The notes under the pieces are model-generated. The model was not told the DNA's origin. It ran no database searches and was given only the letters and a program-made list of their open reading frames with translations. A stretch of DNA of 64,000 nt from Enoplolaimus lenunculus (Eukaryota > Nematoda > Enoplea > Enoplida > Thoracostomopsidae), in NCBI GenBank assembly GCA_030248215.1, contig JASANG010000523.1:1-64000 (forward strand), given 5' to 3'. Positions within the stretch are counted from its first letter, which is position 1; each line of letters starts with the position of its first letter. Shown here in pieces: positions 48,980 to 60,834 of the stretch. Made by a program: the position numbers and the translations under genes.

Positions 48980-51900
48980 TTAAATAGAAGTATGACGTTT
49001 CATATGAAGTGATAAATGATCAGAACGTGCAAAAGCGCGATCGCATAACGAACACGGAAACGGACGTTCGCCTGTGTGTTTCCGATAGTGTCGAGTCAAC
49101 TCATCAGAACGCGCAAAACGCCAACCACATCCGGTCCAACTGCAGTAAAACGGTTTCTCGCCTAAAATATAAACAAAACAAAATTTAGGACACATAAAAG
49201 TGCGCAACTCGTACGCCGAGTTGGTAACAGGTTGAGTAACTGTTAGACCAAAAAGTTATGAATTATAGGTGCACTTGTTCAACTAACCCTATTCGTCTGT
49301 CACCGTATTGCTCTACGAAATTTCAGCTCTCTAATTGTCGTAGTTCGTTTGTTTCAAGACCTATTACTAACTGGTGATCGATGCAGTACACAGTTGAAAA
49401 TACCATCTAAGGTTTAAATAAAAGTTGGCTTATTTTATAAGTATCTAACAACAACGAATATCTAACAACAAGAAGTCATGGTTGAACTATGGAAATACAA
49501 AGCTATGAAAAAATTAGAATGACATTCTTTTCTTGGTGTAGTAGTACTTTATCAATCGTGTGGCCACAGTGTCGAACACCTACTGATCAACACAAAACTA
49601 ATTTCATTTCAAAATGATAACTTTAGCAACAAGAAAATTTGAGAACAAGACAGGTAATGACGAATAAAATTGGGTCCTAAGATCAAATAAGTTATATAAA
49701 ATTTTAACTGTTTAATTTTTTATTGTTTCATGGAATTTCGGTTGGTCAAAATAATATTTCTTCTGCATGTACAGCTTATGATTCGCATTTTACATATGAA
49801 ACGGAAAATGTTTTCGCCAATTCAGCGAAAACAACTTTAATATTACATTTTTGCTCGAAGATATGCCTTGTTTTAATCAACTATACTGAAAAATTGTAAA
49901 ATTTGCCAATGATATATCTGATTATCTTCTCATGGGTCATGTATAAATCATTAATCGGAACAAAATCCGCATGACTTAAGTCTAAACTTTATATCTGCGG
50001 TAGCTAAGCTGACAGCACTGGTGGCTGACTAAACCCAGGGAATTTTCTCAACATTTTGATCTGCACATCTGCAACATTAGATTAGCATTGTTAATAGTGT
50101 GTCCATACTTTCAATGTATGTAGCCTTGAAACTTGGGAGCCAATAAAATGTAAGCTTTCAAATTAAATAATTTTTCGGTTTGATGATGTACCCAATCACG
50201 ATGAGGAACGTGAAATTTGTGGCTGTTGGTTACTTGGGTGTTTGCTAGTGATAACTGGTCATAGATACTACACCGAATTGAGTACCGGCATCTTATGTGC
50301 AGTGGTGTACCGAGGAATTTTGATTGGGGGGGCGCATCCTCCGACTTGCACCTTTTTTTACAATCTTTAGTTTTGAGCTAGTTAGGTTGGGGAATTTAAC
50401 TTTGATGTTTACCTTTGAACAACGCCGCAGGCAAAATTTTTTGAAAATGGATCAGTGAAAAACATCGCGGGCGAAGCGAGCGAGAAACCATACGTAATTT
50501 TTTGTACCTAATGTAAATTATGACGCAAGTACTGATTCCGATTTGGGGGGAGGCGCGCCCCCCCCCGGCCTCCGTCTTGGTACGCCTATGCTTATGTGCA
50601 TAGTTAATACCTGTATGCGTTCTCAAATGCGCTTTCAAATGACTAGACTTCAAATACTGTTTATCACAATTCGCATGCGGGCACGTATGAATCACTGGCG
50701 GTTGTTGTGGTTGCTGTTGTTGTCGTTGTTCTACATCGTTCACTGCAGTTGCAATCAGCGTTGTTACATTATTAATTGCAGGAATTACCGTAGCGTTCGA
50801 TACACTAGAGGTTGAAGTTAGCTCAGCAAGACTTCCATTATTGCACGAAGTAGATACTTTAGATTTCGGTTTACTAACTCTTGCTCTGGTTTGGTTTAGA
50901 CCCAATTTTGCCGGGTCTGTTGCTCGTTTTTGACAACCCCGAGGTCTTCCAGGCCGCCGGAGTGAGTTTGATTTTGAGCCAGGCCCCAACCGGGGGTAAG
51001 AAATAGGGGGTGAAACTGTTGGTACAACAGGCGTAGGTGGAACCGCGGGTAACGGTTGATTGTTAGGCGGTATTTGTTGAGTAAGCTTGTCTGATGCCTG
51101 ATTAGATTCCAAATAGCACCCAGGATTGACAAGTTGAACCTGAGCTTTTATGGGCGAAACTAAATGCGGGTGCAATTCTGTTGGATTTCCGTTGAAATTA
51201 ATGCCGAAGTTTAGGTTCCGATTCACTGAGGGGCAGCTGGTTTGGCGAAGCCAGGTTTCTATTTTGCCGTGTACCGGTAAAGTATCGGAAAGAGCCCACG
51301 CACTAGGGGTCGATCGTGATACCCTTGAGCATTGAGAACTTACATAAATGCTATGGTTCCAAACGGGGTCAAAAGAAGCTGAGCTGCAGTTATTTGCTGC
51401 AGGATACGAAATTACATAGCGATCATTGTTATATACTTTTGGACGAAAACTGTAACCCGAATTCACGCTGCTCATATCACAAGATTTAAAGCTGCTACAA
51501 CTCAATGAATTAATATTTTCATTTTTAATTTTAGCGAAGATTGGTTCATTCTGAAAAGTAGTGTTCGAACAGCCGAAATTCGATACAATGAGCTCACAGC
51601 TTGATCTGGGGACAAAGTCAGCGGTTTGGTCCGGTTGGCCATACCGCGGAGCGTCGTTGATACGGTTCTGCATTGTATATCCAAAATTGAAGCTGTTCAT
51701 CATAACGGAGTCCGTAAATTCAGGGCTGCAGCCCGAAACAAAATCATCAGGAGTAACTGGTGGAGATATAGGCTTGACATTACCCGACGCGTGTTGACTT
51801 GTGCAATTTCCCGGGTCGCTTAAGTTTCCACAATTTTCACCGCTGTTGCCGTTGACTTGCCGCTCCTCAGTGCTAGCTTCAATCCCATGCGCTAGGAAAT

Positions 51901-52486
51901 TGTCACAAATCTCAGTTTCAAATGCATCAAGATTGTTCGCTAACAATTTGCCAACATCCGCTTCCGGTTTAGAGTTTTCCGGATGTGGTGTAGTAAGTAC
52001 ATCGTCAGGAACTGGATTTGTTTGTCTAGGTTGAGCGCATAGGGATAAATCCAACGTTGGCGTCGCTCCAGAGGCGTCAGTATCCCAAAAGGTCTTGTAA
52101 TCCTCGTTGGGCTGGTCGCGTGAGTGGTCGGCACCACTACTTGGAGACAAATTTAGGTTTTCAGGTAGCTCATCTGATAGCGCTGTGATTCCTGACATGG
52201 ACTCTGGGGGTAAAGAGTTATCGATAGAATAGCACGTAAGGGGAGATAGGCTTCGGTCGCTCGGTGGGAGTTCACAGTTAAACGGCATTAGTAAATTATC
52301 ATCTGTCTGGTTAAACGATGAGGTAAACGGTTCCATTGTTAAACATTGGTCATGACCGCGTAGGTGTATTTGGGTGCCAACGTTAGGACAGAGGGTTGAA
52401 TAATTAGGGTAGGCATAGTGGTTAAGTTGAGGGCCATCTTCTGGAGAATAAGTGTCATTTATAAAGCAGCGTTCCTCGTTTTGCAT
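48980..52486 (-). CDS. Kruppel-like factor, KLF2/4-type, two coding exons
   Basis: Exon 1 is 52486-50611, exon 2 is 49161-48980; joined they give 685 residues. The junction splits a Gly codon in the THTG linker (donor GTATTA, acceptor TTTTAG), the same intron position as in vertebrate KLF genes. Three C2H2 fingers end the protein: C602/C607/H620/H624, C632/C637/H650/H654 and C662/C665/H678/H682. [16 protein letters not shown] and [14 protein letters not shown] place it with KLF1/2/4 rather than KLF9/13. By family knowledge it binds CACCC/GC boxes as a nuclear transcription factor. The long N-terminus is rich in Ser, Asn and Pro with a Gln run before the fingers; RRPGRPRG at about residues 508-515 resembles an AT-hook or nuclear localisation patch. 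The start is the first Met after a possible 5' UTR acceptor (CTGCAG at about 52505). The open frame runs on past the donor to 50396, but that extension is intron and transposon. Confidence 0.93.
49162..50299. other. KLF intron, part left of the hAT element
   Basis: AT-rich intronic sequence with no recognised element. Confidence 0.6.
50300..50590. mobile_element. hAT-type element in the KLF intron, perfect 8-bp target duplication
   Basis: Begins CAGTGGTGTACCGAGG and ends TTGGTACGCCTATG, an inverted pair with G-rich and C-rich subterminal tracts. CTTATGTG occurs exactly on both sides (50292-50299 and 50591-50598). The right target copy lies 12 bases from the splice donor of KLF exon 1. At 291 bp it cannot encode a transposase. 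It supplies the last part of the long open frame wrongly continuing KLF exon 1. Confidence 0.9.
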
Positions 52487-54432
52487 AGTATTTGAAATAT
52501 TACTGCAGTTCTGAAATACAGAAACCAGAATTTCGAAACAATTTTTAACCTTTCATTGATGTTTATCGAAAAATCACTGCTATAAAAATCCCGTACTCGT
52601 CTAAGATGAGATTCAAACTTCATCATGTTTTATGCGTTAAATCAAGCGAAAATTTTTGCTATTCCCTGCTCCGGCTATGCTCAAACTTTAATACAGACAC
52701 ATTTTCAAAAATTCAGGTATCATTAATTGGGCCACTTTGTAGAACAAGGCAGTTACAATAGTATAAGCATATACCTAAGTTTAAGCCTAAGCCTTAGACT
52801 AAGCGTAAAACTAAGCTTATACCTAAGCCTAAGCCTCAGCCTAAAGCCAAAGCCACGTGTTGTAAAAACCAAGGGTTTATGCAATTTAACTTTTAGGCCG
52901 ATTGATTTGCTTACTATATTTTAGACAAAGACAATTGGAAATTTAGAAACTTTATTTCAAAACTTGTCACGAAAACGCGATTACGCTTAGCCCAGTTGTG
53001 AAAATACCGACACAGGAACTGCAAAATTTTCTGACTATTTCTAACGCAGTAATAAAGTACAATTTCTAAAACATTACGAAACTCAATGTGTCTTTCGCAA
53101 AAACATCCAGCTATAGTGAACAATCCAGCAAAAATTTTGCCCCCCCCCCAGAAAATTTCTGACCTTGCGTGTATAAGTTAACAAAAACCCTTGTATGCCC
53201 TTCCTGAAAAATTTTTAACCCCCCGAGCAATGTGAGCTGGCTATGGGCGTATCTAGCTTAAGTAATATTTTTAAAGCAAATTAGTGGCTGGCAGATTTGT
53301 CCGGGGCAAAACCGAACCGGGATAACAGATCGCCATGATCATCGCAATACGAAATAATGGTTACAAAGTGAGACGTATTTTTAAATCATTAACGATTAGT
53401 CGAGGGAGAAACAAAAGTAATATTTCAACGGGATTTTTTGGAACCGCACCCCTTATCCCAGCCGTTCAGACCACGATACATTTTGACACATATTTAAATA
53501 TTTGATAAATTATATATTAGCAACTGTGAATGAAACAATAATATTCTCATTTACTCAATTTAAAACAATTACCTAAATTAATTTTTAATTATTGGAAGCT
53601 TTGAATGAACATATTAATTGGTGTCGTAGCGTTGCTCAGCAAGACATTATCATCAGGAAACCATGTGGAATATTAATTATAAACGGACGGCAATTTAGTA
53701 ATATTTCAAGAAACACATGGTCGCGAGACACTGCACTTAACAAATCCAAATGAACAGAAACATGAATATATTGCTAAATTTTAAAATAAACGCTAATTTA
53801 AAAACGCGACAATACTTTCTATTTAACGTTTCAGTTAATGTTTTTCTTTTGGCGAAACGGGCGAATAAAATCAAGGGTTTTGGGCAGAATCTCAGATTTT
53901 TTTAACTGAGTCTCAAATCCCTGGGTTTTCGAACAATTCACTTCTCCCCCGACAATTAACTTACCCAAATATTTCCCGGTGAATTTCCGTTTCCGACTTG
54001 AATGTCGACATCCGGAGGTCGTACAGTTTCCAATACCATTTTATAGTGCAGTGTTGAAAAATCAATCTCGCTTTCAATATTGCAATAGATAACTATTACA
54101 GGGTATGACTAAGAGTGACGTATGCAAATGATTTCACCCAATAAACATTAATATTAAGTCGGCATCACAGATAATCATACAACAATAAATTGTTCAAACT
54201 CCAGTTAAACACAATCTTGCGAGTATCCAATCATACAAGCGAGTATCCAATCATACAATTCCAATGTTCTCAGTATTTTGCTCTTGTTTTAAACTGCAAA
54301 ATCAGCGATAAATATCTCGATCTTCGTTAAAGAATGATGTTTAAACTGATTATAAAATTGCCACGTACAAAATAAAGATTCACGAACCTAAAAATACAAA
54401 TCATGCGAGCATCAGTTCAGTTTAAACTCAAC
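52487..54432. other. KLF 5' flank
   Basis: Contains a TTAGGC-type hexamer run at about 52765-52855 (CCTAAGCCTAAGCC). A C-rich tract at about 53140 and a GGCTATGGGCGTATCTAG string at about 53240 suggest another hAT relic. Core promoter not identified. Confidence 0.45.
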
Positions 54433-54810
54433 CAGTGGCGGATCGAGGATCTCAAAATGGGGGGGGGGCCAAAATTTCAAAGGTAATATACGTATTTTTG
54501 ACCATTACTCTAGTGACCCATATAAGGGGGTCCCATTTTGAGTCCAAATTAATACAAGTCCGTATCCCTAATAAGAGTCGGTAAGCGGGTAGAGTCCTTA
54601 AACCCTTGTTTAGAGTCCATAAATTTCTATTATCCCTAATTGTAGCGCATAAATGACTCCAGGGCCAAGAAGCTTTAAAGCGTGCTTATACTATTGTGTA
54701 TTAAACAGAGAAATAAACAGCGTAGAACAACAATTATCACTATATAGTTTTTGTCAAAATGCTGTTGGGGGGGCCACGGCCGGGGTGGGCCCCCCGTGCA
54801 TCCGTCATTG
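54433..54810. mobile_element. hAT-type element with perfect target duplication and nested MITE
   Basis: Begins CAGTGGCGGATCGAGG and ends GTGCATCCGTCATTG, with a G run inside the left end and GGCCCCCC inside the right end. AACTCAAC flanks both sides exactly (54425-54432 and 54811-54818). Inside, about 54508-54665 is a copy of the 13653-14486 MITE family (CTAGTGACCCATATAAGGGG, AATAAGAGTCGGTAAG). Confidence 0.88.
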
Positions 54811-55144
54811 AACTCAACTCTGTGTCGTGAAACCCCCATACTGTCCAGGATCAGCCAATTTTGAACGAAATCAGTTTCTTTGCCATTTTCAACTTGTCAT
54901 GATTCAAATAGCACGAAACAATTTTTTTGCACTTTGCGCGGGAATATAATGTTTCCTAAAATTTTTCGTTCATGTGCTTGTTAATGCAGATTACGTGGTA
55001 TCACGACAATTTGTCGTACGAAAAGTTGTCGCCCGGCAACTTCTAATCCGAGATTTCATCGACTCGGCAATTCGTAGCCGACCGTTTTGCTTAGGCTTTA
55101 GGACACTGTTGGGCGACAAGTTATGGTCAAATGATTTTGTGCCG

Positions 55145-55450
55145 TCCCGAATCGCTCGCACCGTGCCAAATCAGTTATCCATCTATAAGCCGTTAACCAA
55201 TCCCCCGATTGTAAAACGTTTAACATCTACGATTCAGCTCCGCAAGTTGCCTCTAATGGTATACAGTTTGCCTATCGTGGGCAAAAATTTTCTTTCGAGA
55301 TCCAAGAGGAAGACTTTGGGACTTTAAAAACGAATCGTTCAAAAATTCAAATTAGAGTGTGGAATGATCAGCGCAGGTCATGAGAATCTGAAGCATAAAA
55401 TTTTCAAAATCAATCCGTTTTAGGCAAACGCCGGCAAGGAGAATCCAAAT
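55145..55450. repeat. Interspersed repeat (GTGCCAAATCAGTTAT family), copy 3
   Basis: Contains CGTGCCAAATCAGTTATC, AGCCGTTAACCAA, CGATTCAGCTCCGC and TTTTCAAAATCAATCCG followed by GCCGGCAAGGAGAATCC, matching 13025-13260 in order. The open frame at 54974-55327 runs into it and shows no domain. Confidence 0.5.
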
Positions 55451-55805
55451 CGTATACTGACCCGTAGCCAGCTCACCTTGCTAGAGGACTGAAGAGCTTT
55501 CAAGAAGAACACAAGCGTTTCCGATGACATGCAAGGTTGAAAACTTTTCAGGGGCCAAAATTTTTCCAACGGAGGGTTGCCACCCCCTTCCCTTCAACCC
55601 ACCCTGGATACGGGTCCGATTTTATGAGACGCCAGATAAAATAAAATTTACCAGTGCTAGGCGTACGATGTTCACTTCAGTTTAACTAAACTTGCCCAGA
55701 GTCGATTTCATACGATACGCCAGGTTCGTCCTCTTCCATATGCCAAAAATGCTCAAAATTTGCTTTCATAAACCAAAATATCCAAATAGTATGAATGCTC
55801 ATATT

Positions 55806-55950
55806 CAATGGCGGATTCATGGGGGGCCACCCCTCGGCAAAAGTTATATAGCAATTTTGGGACAGTATTTCGTGGTTTGTGTGTGGGTTAAAAATAAGTT
55901 TACCTGTGAAATTTTGCCCCTCCCATTTTGAGATCCTGGATCCGCCACTG
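55806..55950. mobile_element. Short hAT-type MITE
   Basis: Begins CAATGGCGGATTCATGG and ends TCCTGGATCCGCCACTG. Flanks are CTCATATT and TTCATATT (55798-55805, 55951-55958), a 7 of 8 match to an 8-bp duplication. Ends are of the same type as 54433-54810. Confidence 0.8.
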
Positions 55951-55958
55951 TTCATATT

Positions 55959-56906
55959 CTACACAAATTCAGCTGAACCGGCAATCTCCTTGTATTCAAA
56001 GTTTTACTATCTCCTACTCCGGTCGGTTTAACACAAATGACGATGCTTAAGATTTGCTACAATACCGTTAGAAATTCCATCGTTTAATCGTTTCTCTCAT
56101 CTATTAAGTTCATTAATCTAAAGCAAACAGCAATCAAGCAATCAAATACGCTAAAAGTCAAAACAAACTTTTCACGCCAACCAATCACAGCGTGAGTTAT
56201 TTTTAGTAACCTATATAAGGAGAAGCGAACATCGTGTGTAAATGCGTCTGATGATGGGAAAGTTCTAGAGACACAAACATTTTGTATAACACACTGTATA
56301 TAAAAGTTTAGTGAGAAGTTTTTAGTATAGAAAGACGAACATTGACGTACCGAAATAGGGGCCAGACGGCAGCCGCCACCATTCCAAACTGTTTCTGACG
56401 GTAGGGCATTACCCTATTGAATAATCGTTAACGGGTTTCCAAAGCTATGAACCAATATTTTACTCGCTTTTTCCCTGACGCGCCCCACCGATGCCATTAT
56501 GCCAAATGTTTGGGCTTCTCTGACTGTTAAAATGTGCTTAAGACTAATCATAATCACAGCTCAGCTGTGCTGACTGTTAAATATGGATTTAATGTTTTAG
56601 ATATTCCCAAGTTCCAACCAGGCAAGTTGGTACACTTGAACTGGTCCATGTCAAGGTTAGGGTGGAACGATTTTCGACGAGGTTACAACAGTGTAAAAGC
56701 TTAAGCTTTAACTCTTGGATTTTGGGTATAAAATTATTTCCGAATTTCGTCATACGTCCATTCTGCTCAGTGGGCAAGCACATGTCTGTTTTTCATTGCC
56801 TACGTCCCTGGTTCCAACCGGGTTAAAATTTAGTCGGAAATGCTCGGAATCGGAACTTTACTTTTTTTATTTTTTGATACTCCTTGAATGCTAACACCAT
56901 AATGGC
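55959..56906. other. Intergenic, unassigned
   Basis: No gene or repeat recognised. Confidence 0.4.
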
Positions 56907-56975
56907 GGCCCATGTTACTCTGAGGGGCGTCCCGTTTACCCACGAGTCCGCAATATACCCGAAGTGAAACGTTTT

Positions 56976-57440
56976 TGTTGGGTTGGTCGGGACAGCTTTA
57001 AACCTGTATTTTCTGGGTTGGTCGGGACAGCCGGGACAGCTTCGAGCCCATATTTTTCCTGGGTCGGTCGGGACAGCCGGGACAGCTTCAAACCTATATT
57101 TTTGCCGGGTCGGTCGGGACCGCCGGGACAGCTTCGAACCTATATTTTTGCTGGGTTGGTCGGAACAGCTTCGAACCTATGTTTTCGCTGGGTCGATCGG
57201 GACAGCTTGAACCCTATACTTTGCTGGGTCGGTCGGCACAGTCGGTACAGTTTTCGAGCTAGGTTTTGTGGGGTCGGATGGGACAATTTCGAACTTCTGT
57301 TTTTGCTTGTTGGGTCAAAACAGTTGGGACAGCTTCAAGCCCATGTATTCGCTGAGTTTGTCTGGACAACTTCAATCCTATGTTTTTGCTGGGTCAGTAT
57401 ATATAGCAGGACAGCGTCGGAGCAAATATGTTTAGTCCCA
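56976..57440 (+). repeat. Left arm subrepeat array of the foldback element
   Basis: About ten units of GGTTGGTCGGGACAGC followed by TTCGAACCTATATTTTTGCT, often with an internal second CGGGACAGC. The 162-residue frame here is a by-product of the repeat. Confidence 0.85.
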
Positions 57441-57490
57441 TCAAAAATATAGTCAGAACTGCTGAACCTGCAAAATATGAGCTACGAACC

Positions 57491-58889
57491 GGGGTGTAAC
57501 GGGATATCCGTTTTCGTTTCCGTTTTTAGAAACACCGGAAATTCTGTTATTTTATGCTCAAAAATTAGTTCGAAATCACGTGTATGTCTCGCAATTTTTC
57601 GTTATAGATATGTTACAATTGTTCAAACTGGAATAAAAATGACGAAATTTAAACAATATCTTGAAATTTTCGGCGTATCCGTTATTTTTTCTTTATAATT
57701 TTAGAAAGCCAACAAATTAGCGCTGAAATGATAACACCAATTTAACATGTTTTTATTGACTAATGTTTTACGAACTGCGGTGGCGACTCCGGTTTTTTCA
57801 CCTCCGCTTGCGCACTGCTTACCTTCGCACATTTTGTTCTCGTTGTAAACAGGAATGATACATCACTGTTATTTGTATTTTGCAAAAAAATATCTAAATA
57901 GCGGACAACGACTGGATCACAAAAATTTTATTACCTCTACTCTTACTTACAGGTTCGTTGCACTTCGTAACGCAAAAGTAAACTGCAACCAAACCAGTAA
58001 CATCTTGCTGGTTTTATACCAATATTCCTTATACACAGACAACATGAATTTCAAAAACATGCAACAGGCACATTCACTAGTCATTATCTATTAAGGTGAA
58101 CGAGCACACTAAGACAAAGCTTTCATCATTGTATATAATACTTATTTCATTAAGATAGTTTATCACAAAGAATGAATATGTAGTTCGTTTATATTTGTCA
58201 CTTAATTTGAATGCAGTCCATGTGCAAATTATATATCGACGCCGGATATCCGGATATGTACACTGCAAAAAATGGTGAGTCAAATTCGCTCTCTGAAATA
58301 GGCTTTTCCTGACTACACAAAGTGATTCAAATTCGACTCTGCCAAAGTCACATTCGATTCACTCAGTTGTAACCTTGGCGTACGGTATGGCTCAAATTGT
58401 TGCATTTGCAGAGTTCCTTTAATGCGTGACACTCGGTGAAACCTTTTTGCATTTAAAACAGCCTTTAAACTTCTAAATTGTATTTACTCATAAAGCTGCA
58501 TTAAATATATTGTTGATGGCTTAAATTTGTGATTAAACATGTGTTAGCCAATAAAGAGCAGAAGATAGCTAAAGAAATACACTCCTAATCGAAAAAATTT
58601 ATTTCGTCGTAGCAACCTGGACGCCCCTAAAAGTAACATTGGATAAATATTGTATTAACTTCTATTTCACATCAAACTATAATTGCAACATATCTTTAGA
58701 ACTGCGGTGATGTTCACGTTATTTATAAACACAAACTATAATTGCAACATATCTTTAGAACTGCGGTGATGTTCACGTTATTTATAAACAGTTTTGAGCA
58801 TAAAAATAACGAAATTTTCGATATTTCAGTAACAGAAACAAAACGGGCACCGATTTTAACTTAAACGAGTACGGATATCTGGTTACACC
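57491..58889. mobile_element. Element with GGTGTAAC ends at the centre of the foldback
   Basis: Left end GGGGTGTAACGGGATATCCG and right end CGGATATCTGGTTACACCTTG are inverted partners. Interior blocks such as TATGTCTCGCAATTTTTCG recur at about 45900. A decayed terminus of the host element (ACGCCCCTAAAAGTAACATTGG, 58621-58642) lies inside the right part, so the order of insertions is complex. No transposase frame found. Confidence 0.55.
58674..58791. repeat. 59-bp perfect tandem duplication
   Basis: AAACTATAATTGCAACATAT and the following bases to TTTATAAACA occur twice in succession (58674-58732, 58733-58791) with at most one difference. Very recent. Confidence 0.9.
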
Positions 58890-59219
58890 TTGATGGCCGC
58901 AAGTGAAATTTATTGAATTTTTCTCTATAGACGTCAGATTTAACATAATTAAACACTGCATTATGATCGACCCACCTGTTCTCTCTAGTAGGCTTATACG
59001 TAGAATTAGGCTTATTCTGAGGTTTGCTCTCCATAAGCTTATGAGACGTAACCCAGGCTTAACAGTTCATGCTTAGCTTTAGACTAGGAGTTTAGCACGA
59101 ATATCAGCTTCAAAACTGTTGGCAGAGGCCGAGCAAAATAAAAATATAAGCTTCGAAGCTAGTTTCGGCAGCCGTGGCGAAAACGTAGGCTCAAAACTGT
59201 TCCGATCAACCCGTTAACT

Positions 59220-60755
59220 ATAGGCTTGAACGCGTCCTAGCTGTTCCGGCCAACTCAGCGAAAACAACCTCGAATCTGTCCCGACAAACCCAGCAAAAAC
59301 ATACGTTTGAAGCTCACCCGGCCAACCCAACAAAACATAGGCTCGAAGCTGTCCCGACAAACCAGCAAAAACATACGCTTGAAGCTTACCCGGCCAACTC
59401 AGCGAAAACATAGGCTCGAAGCTGTGCCGACCAACCCAGCAAAAACACAGGCTCGAAGCTGTCCCGACCAACCCAGCAAAACATAGGGTCGAAGCTGTCC
59501 CGACCAACCCAGCAAAAACATGCGCTTGAAGCTTACCCGACCAACCCAGCGAAAACAAAGGGTCGAAGCTGTCTTGACAAACCAGCAAAAACATACTTGA
59601 AGCCTACCCGGCTAAACCAGCGAAAACATAGGCTCGAAGCTGTCCCGACCAACCCAGCAAAAGCATAGACTCGAAGCTGTCCTAGCTATCCCGACCGACC
59701 CAGGAAAAATATGGGCTCGAAGCTGTCCGGCTATCCCGACCGACCCAACAAAAACATAGGCTCGCAGCTGTGTCTGCTGTCCCGACCGACCCAACGAAAA
59801 TACATGCTCGATGCTGTCCCTGCTTACCCGGCCGACCAAACAAAAACACAGGCTCGAAGCTGTCCCTGCTTACCCGGCCGACCCAGCAAAAACCCAAGCT
59901 CGAAGCTGTCCCAGCTGTCCCGGCCGATCCCAACGAAAACACATACTGAAGCTGTCCCGGCTGACCCGGCCGACAAAGCAAAAACACAGGCACAAAGCTG
60001 TTCCAGCTGTCCCGACCGACCAAACGAAAACACATACCCGAAGCTGTCCCGGCTGACCAGGCCGACAAAGCAAAAACACAGGCAAAAAGCTGTCCTGGCG
60101 GTCCCGCCCGACCCAGCGAAAACATAGGCTCGAAGCTGTATCAGCTGACCCGGCCGACCAAACGAAAACACATACCCGAAGCTGTCCCGGCCGACCAAAC
60201 GAAAACACATACCCGAAGCTGTCCCGGCTGACCCGGCCGACAAAGCAAAAACACAGGCACAAAGCTGTTCCAGCTGTCCCGGCCGACCAAACGAAAACAC
60301 ATACCCGAAGCTGTCCAGGCTGACCCGGCCGACAAAGCAAAAACACAGGCACAAAGCTGTTCCAGCTGTCCCGGCCGACCAAACGAAAACACATACCCGA
60401 AGCTGTCCCGGCCGACCAAACGAAAACACATACCCGAAGCTGTCCCGGCTGACAAAGCAAAAACACAGGCACAAAGCTGTTCCAGCTGTCCCGGCCGACC
60501 CATCGAAAACACATGCTCGGAGATGTCCCGGCTGACCCGGCCGACCAAGCAAAAACACAGGCTCGAAGCTGTCCCTGCTTACCCGGCCGACCCAGCAAAA
60601 CACAGGCTCGAAGCTGTCCCAGCTGATCCAGCCGACCAAGAAAAACACAGGCTCGAAGCTGTTCTGGCGCTCCCGCCCGACCCAACAAAAACACATGCTC
60701 GAAGCTGTCCGACCGACGAACCAAAAACATAAGCTGGAAGCTGTCCCTCCGTCCC
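59220..60755 (-). repeat. Right arm subrepeat array of the foldback element
   Basis: More than 30 units, three times longer than the left arm. Distal units follow AGCTGTCCCGGCCGACC and CAAAGCAAAAACACAGGC; proximal ones AGCTGTCCCGACCAACCCAG. The long open frames (up to 312 residues, rich in GRPGQ and SLCFCWVGR) have no start logic or conserved domain. Confidence 0.88.
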
Positions 60756-60834
60756 AGTACAAATAAGTGAGCAGGAGTGCTGGCCTATTGCTGTCTCGTG
60801 GGAAAACGGGACGCCCCTCAGAGTATCATTGGCC

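Larger units (their letters stand above)
56907..60834. mobile_element. 3.9-kb foldback (FB-like) element with subrepeat arms
   Basis: Terminal inverted repeats: TACTCTGAGGGGCGTCCCGT at 56916-56935 is mirrored by ACGGGACGCCCCTCAGAGTA at 60806-60825, and matching GGCC..ATG sequence extends the ends outward. Inside each end lies an array of about 35-55-bp subrepeats, in opposite orientations: GGTCGGGACAGC/TTCGAACCTAT on the left (56976-57440) and AGCTGTCCCGACC/AGGCTCGAAGC on the right (59220-60755). Long inverted arms made of tandem subrepeats are the hallmark of Drosophila FB elements. The flanks ATAATGGCG and ATAACGACG agree at 7 of 9 positions, compatible with a 9-bp MULE-type duplication but not decisive. 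No transposase seen; the centre carries another element. Confidence 0.8.

Noticed and set aside
50396-50610. Continuation of KLF exon 1 to a 696-residue protein
   Set aside because: The frame crosses a GTATTA donor at the conserved KLF intron position and enters a hAT element; joining to 49161 restores fingers 2 and 3.
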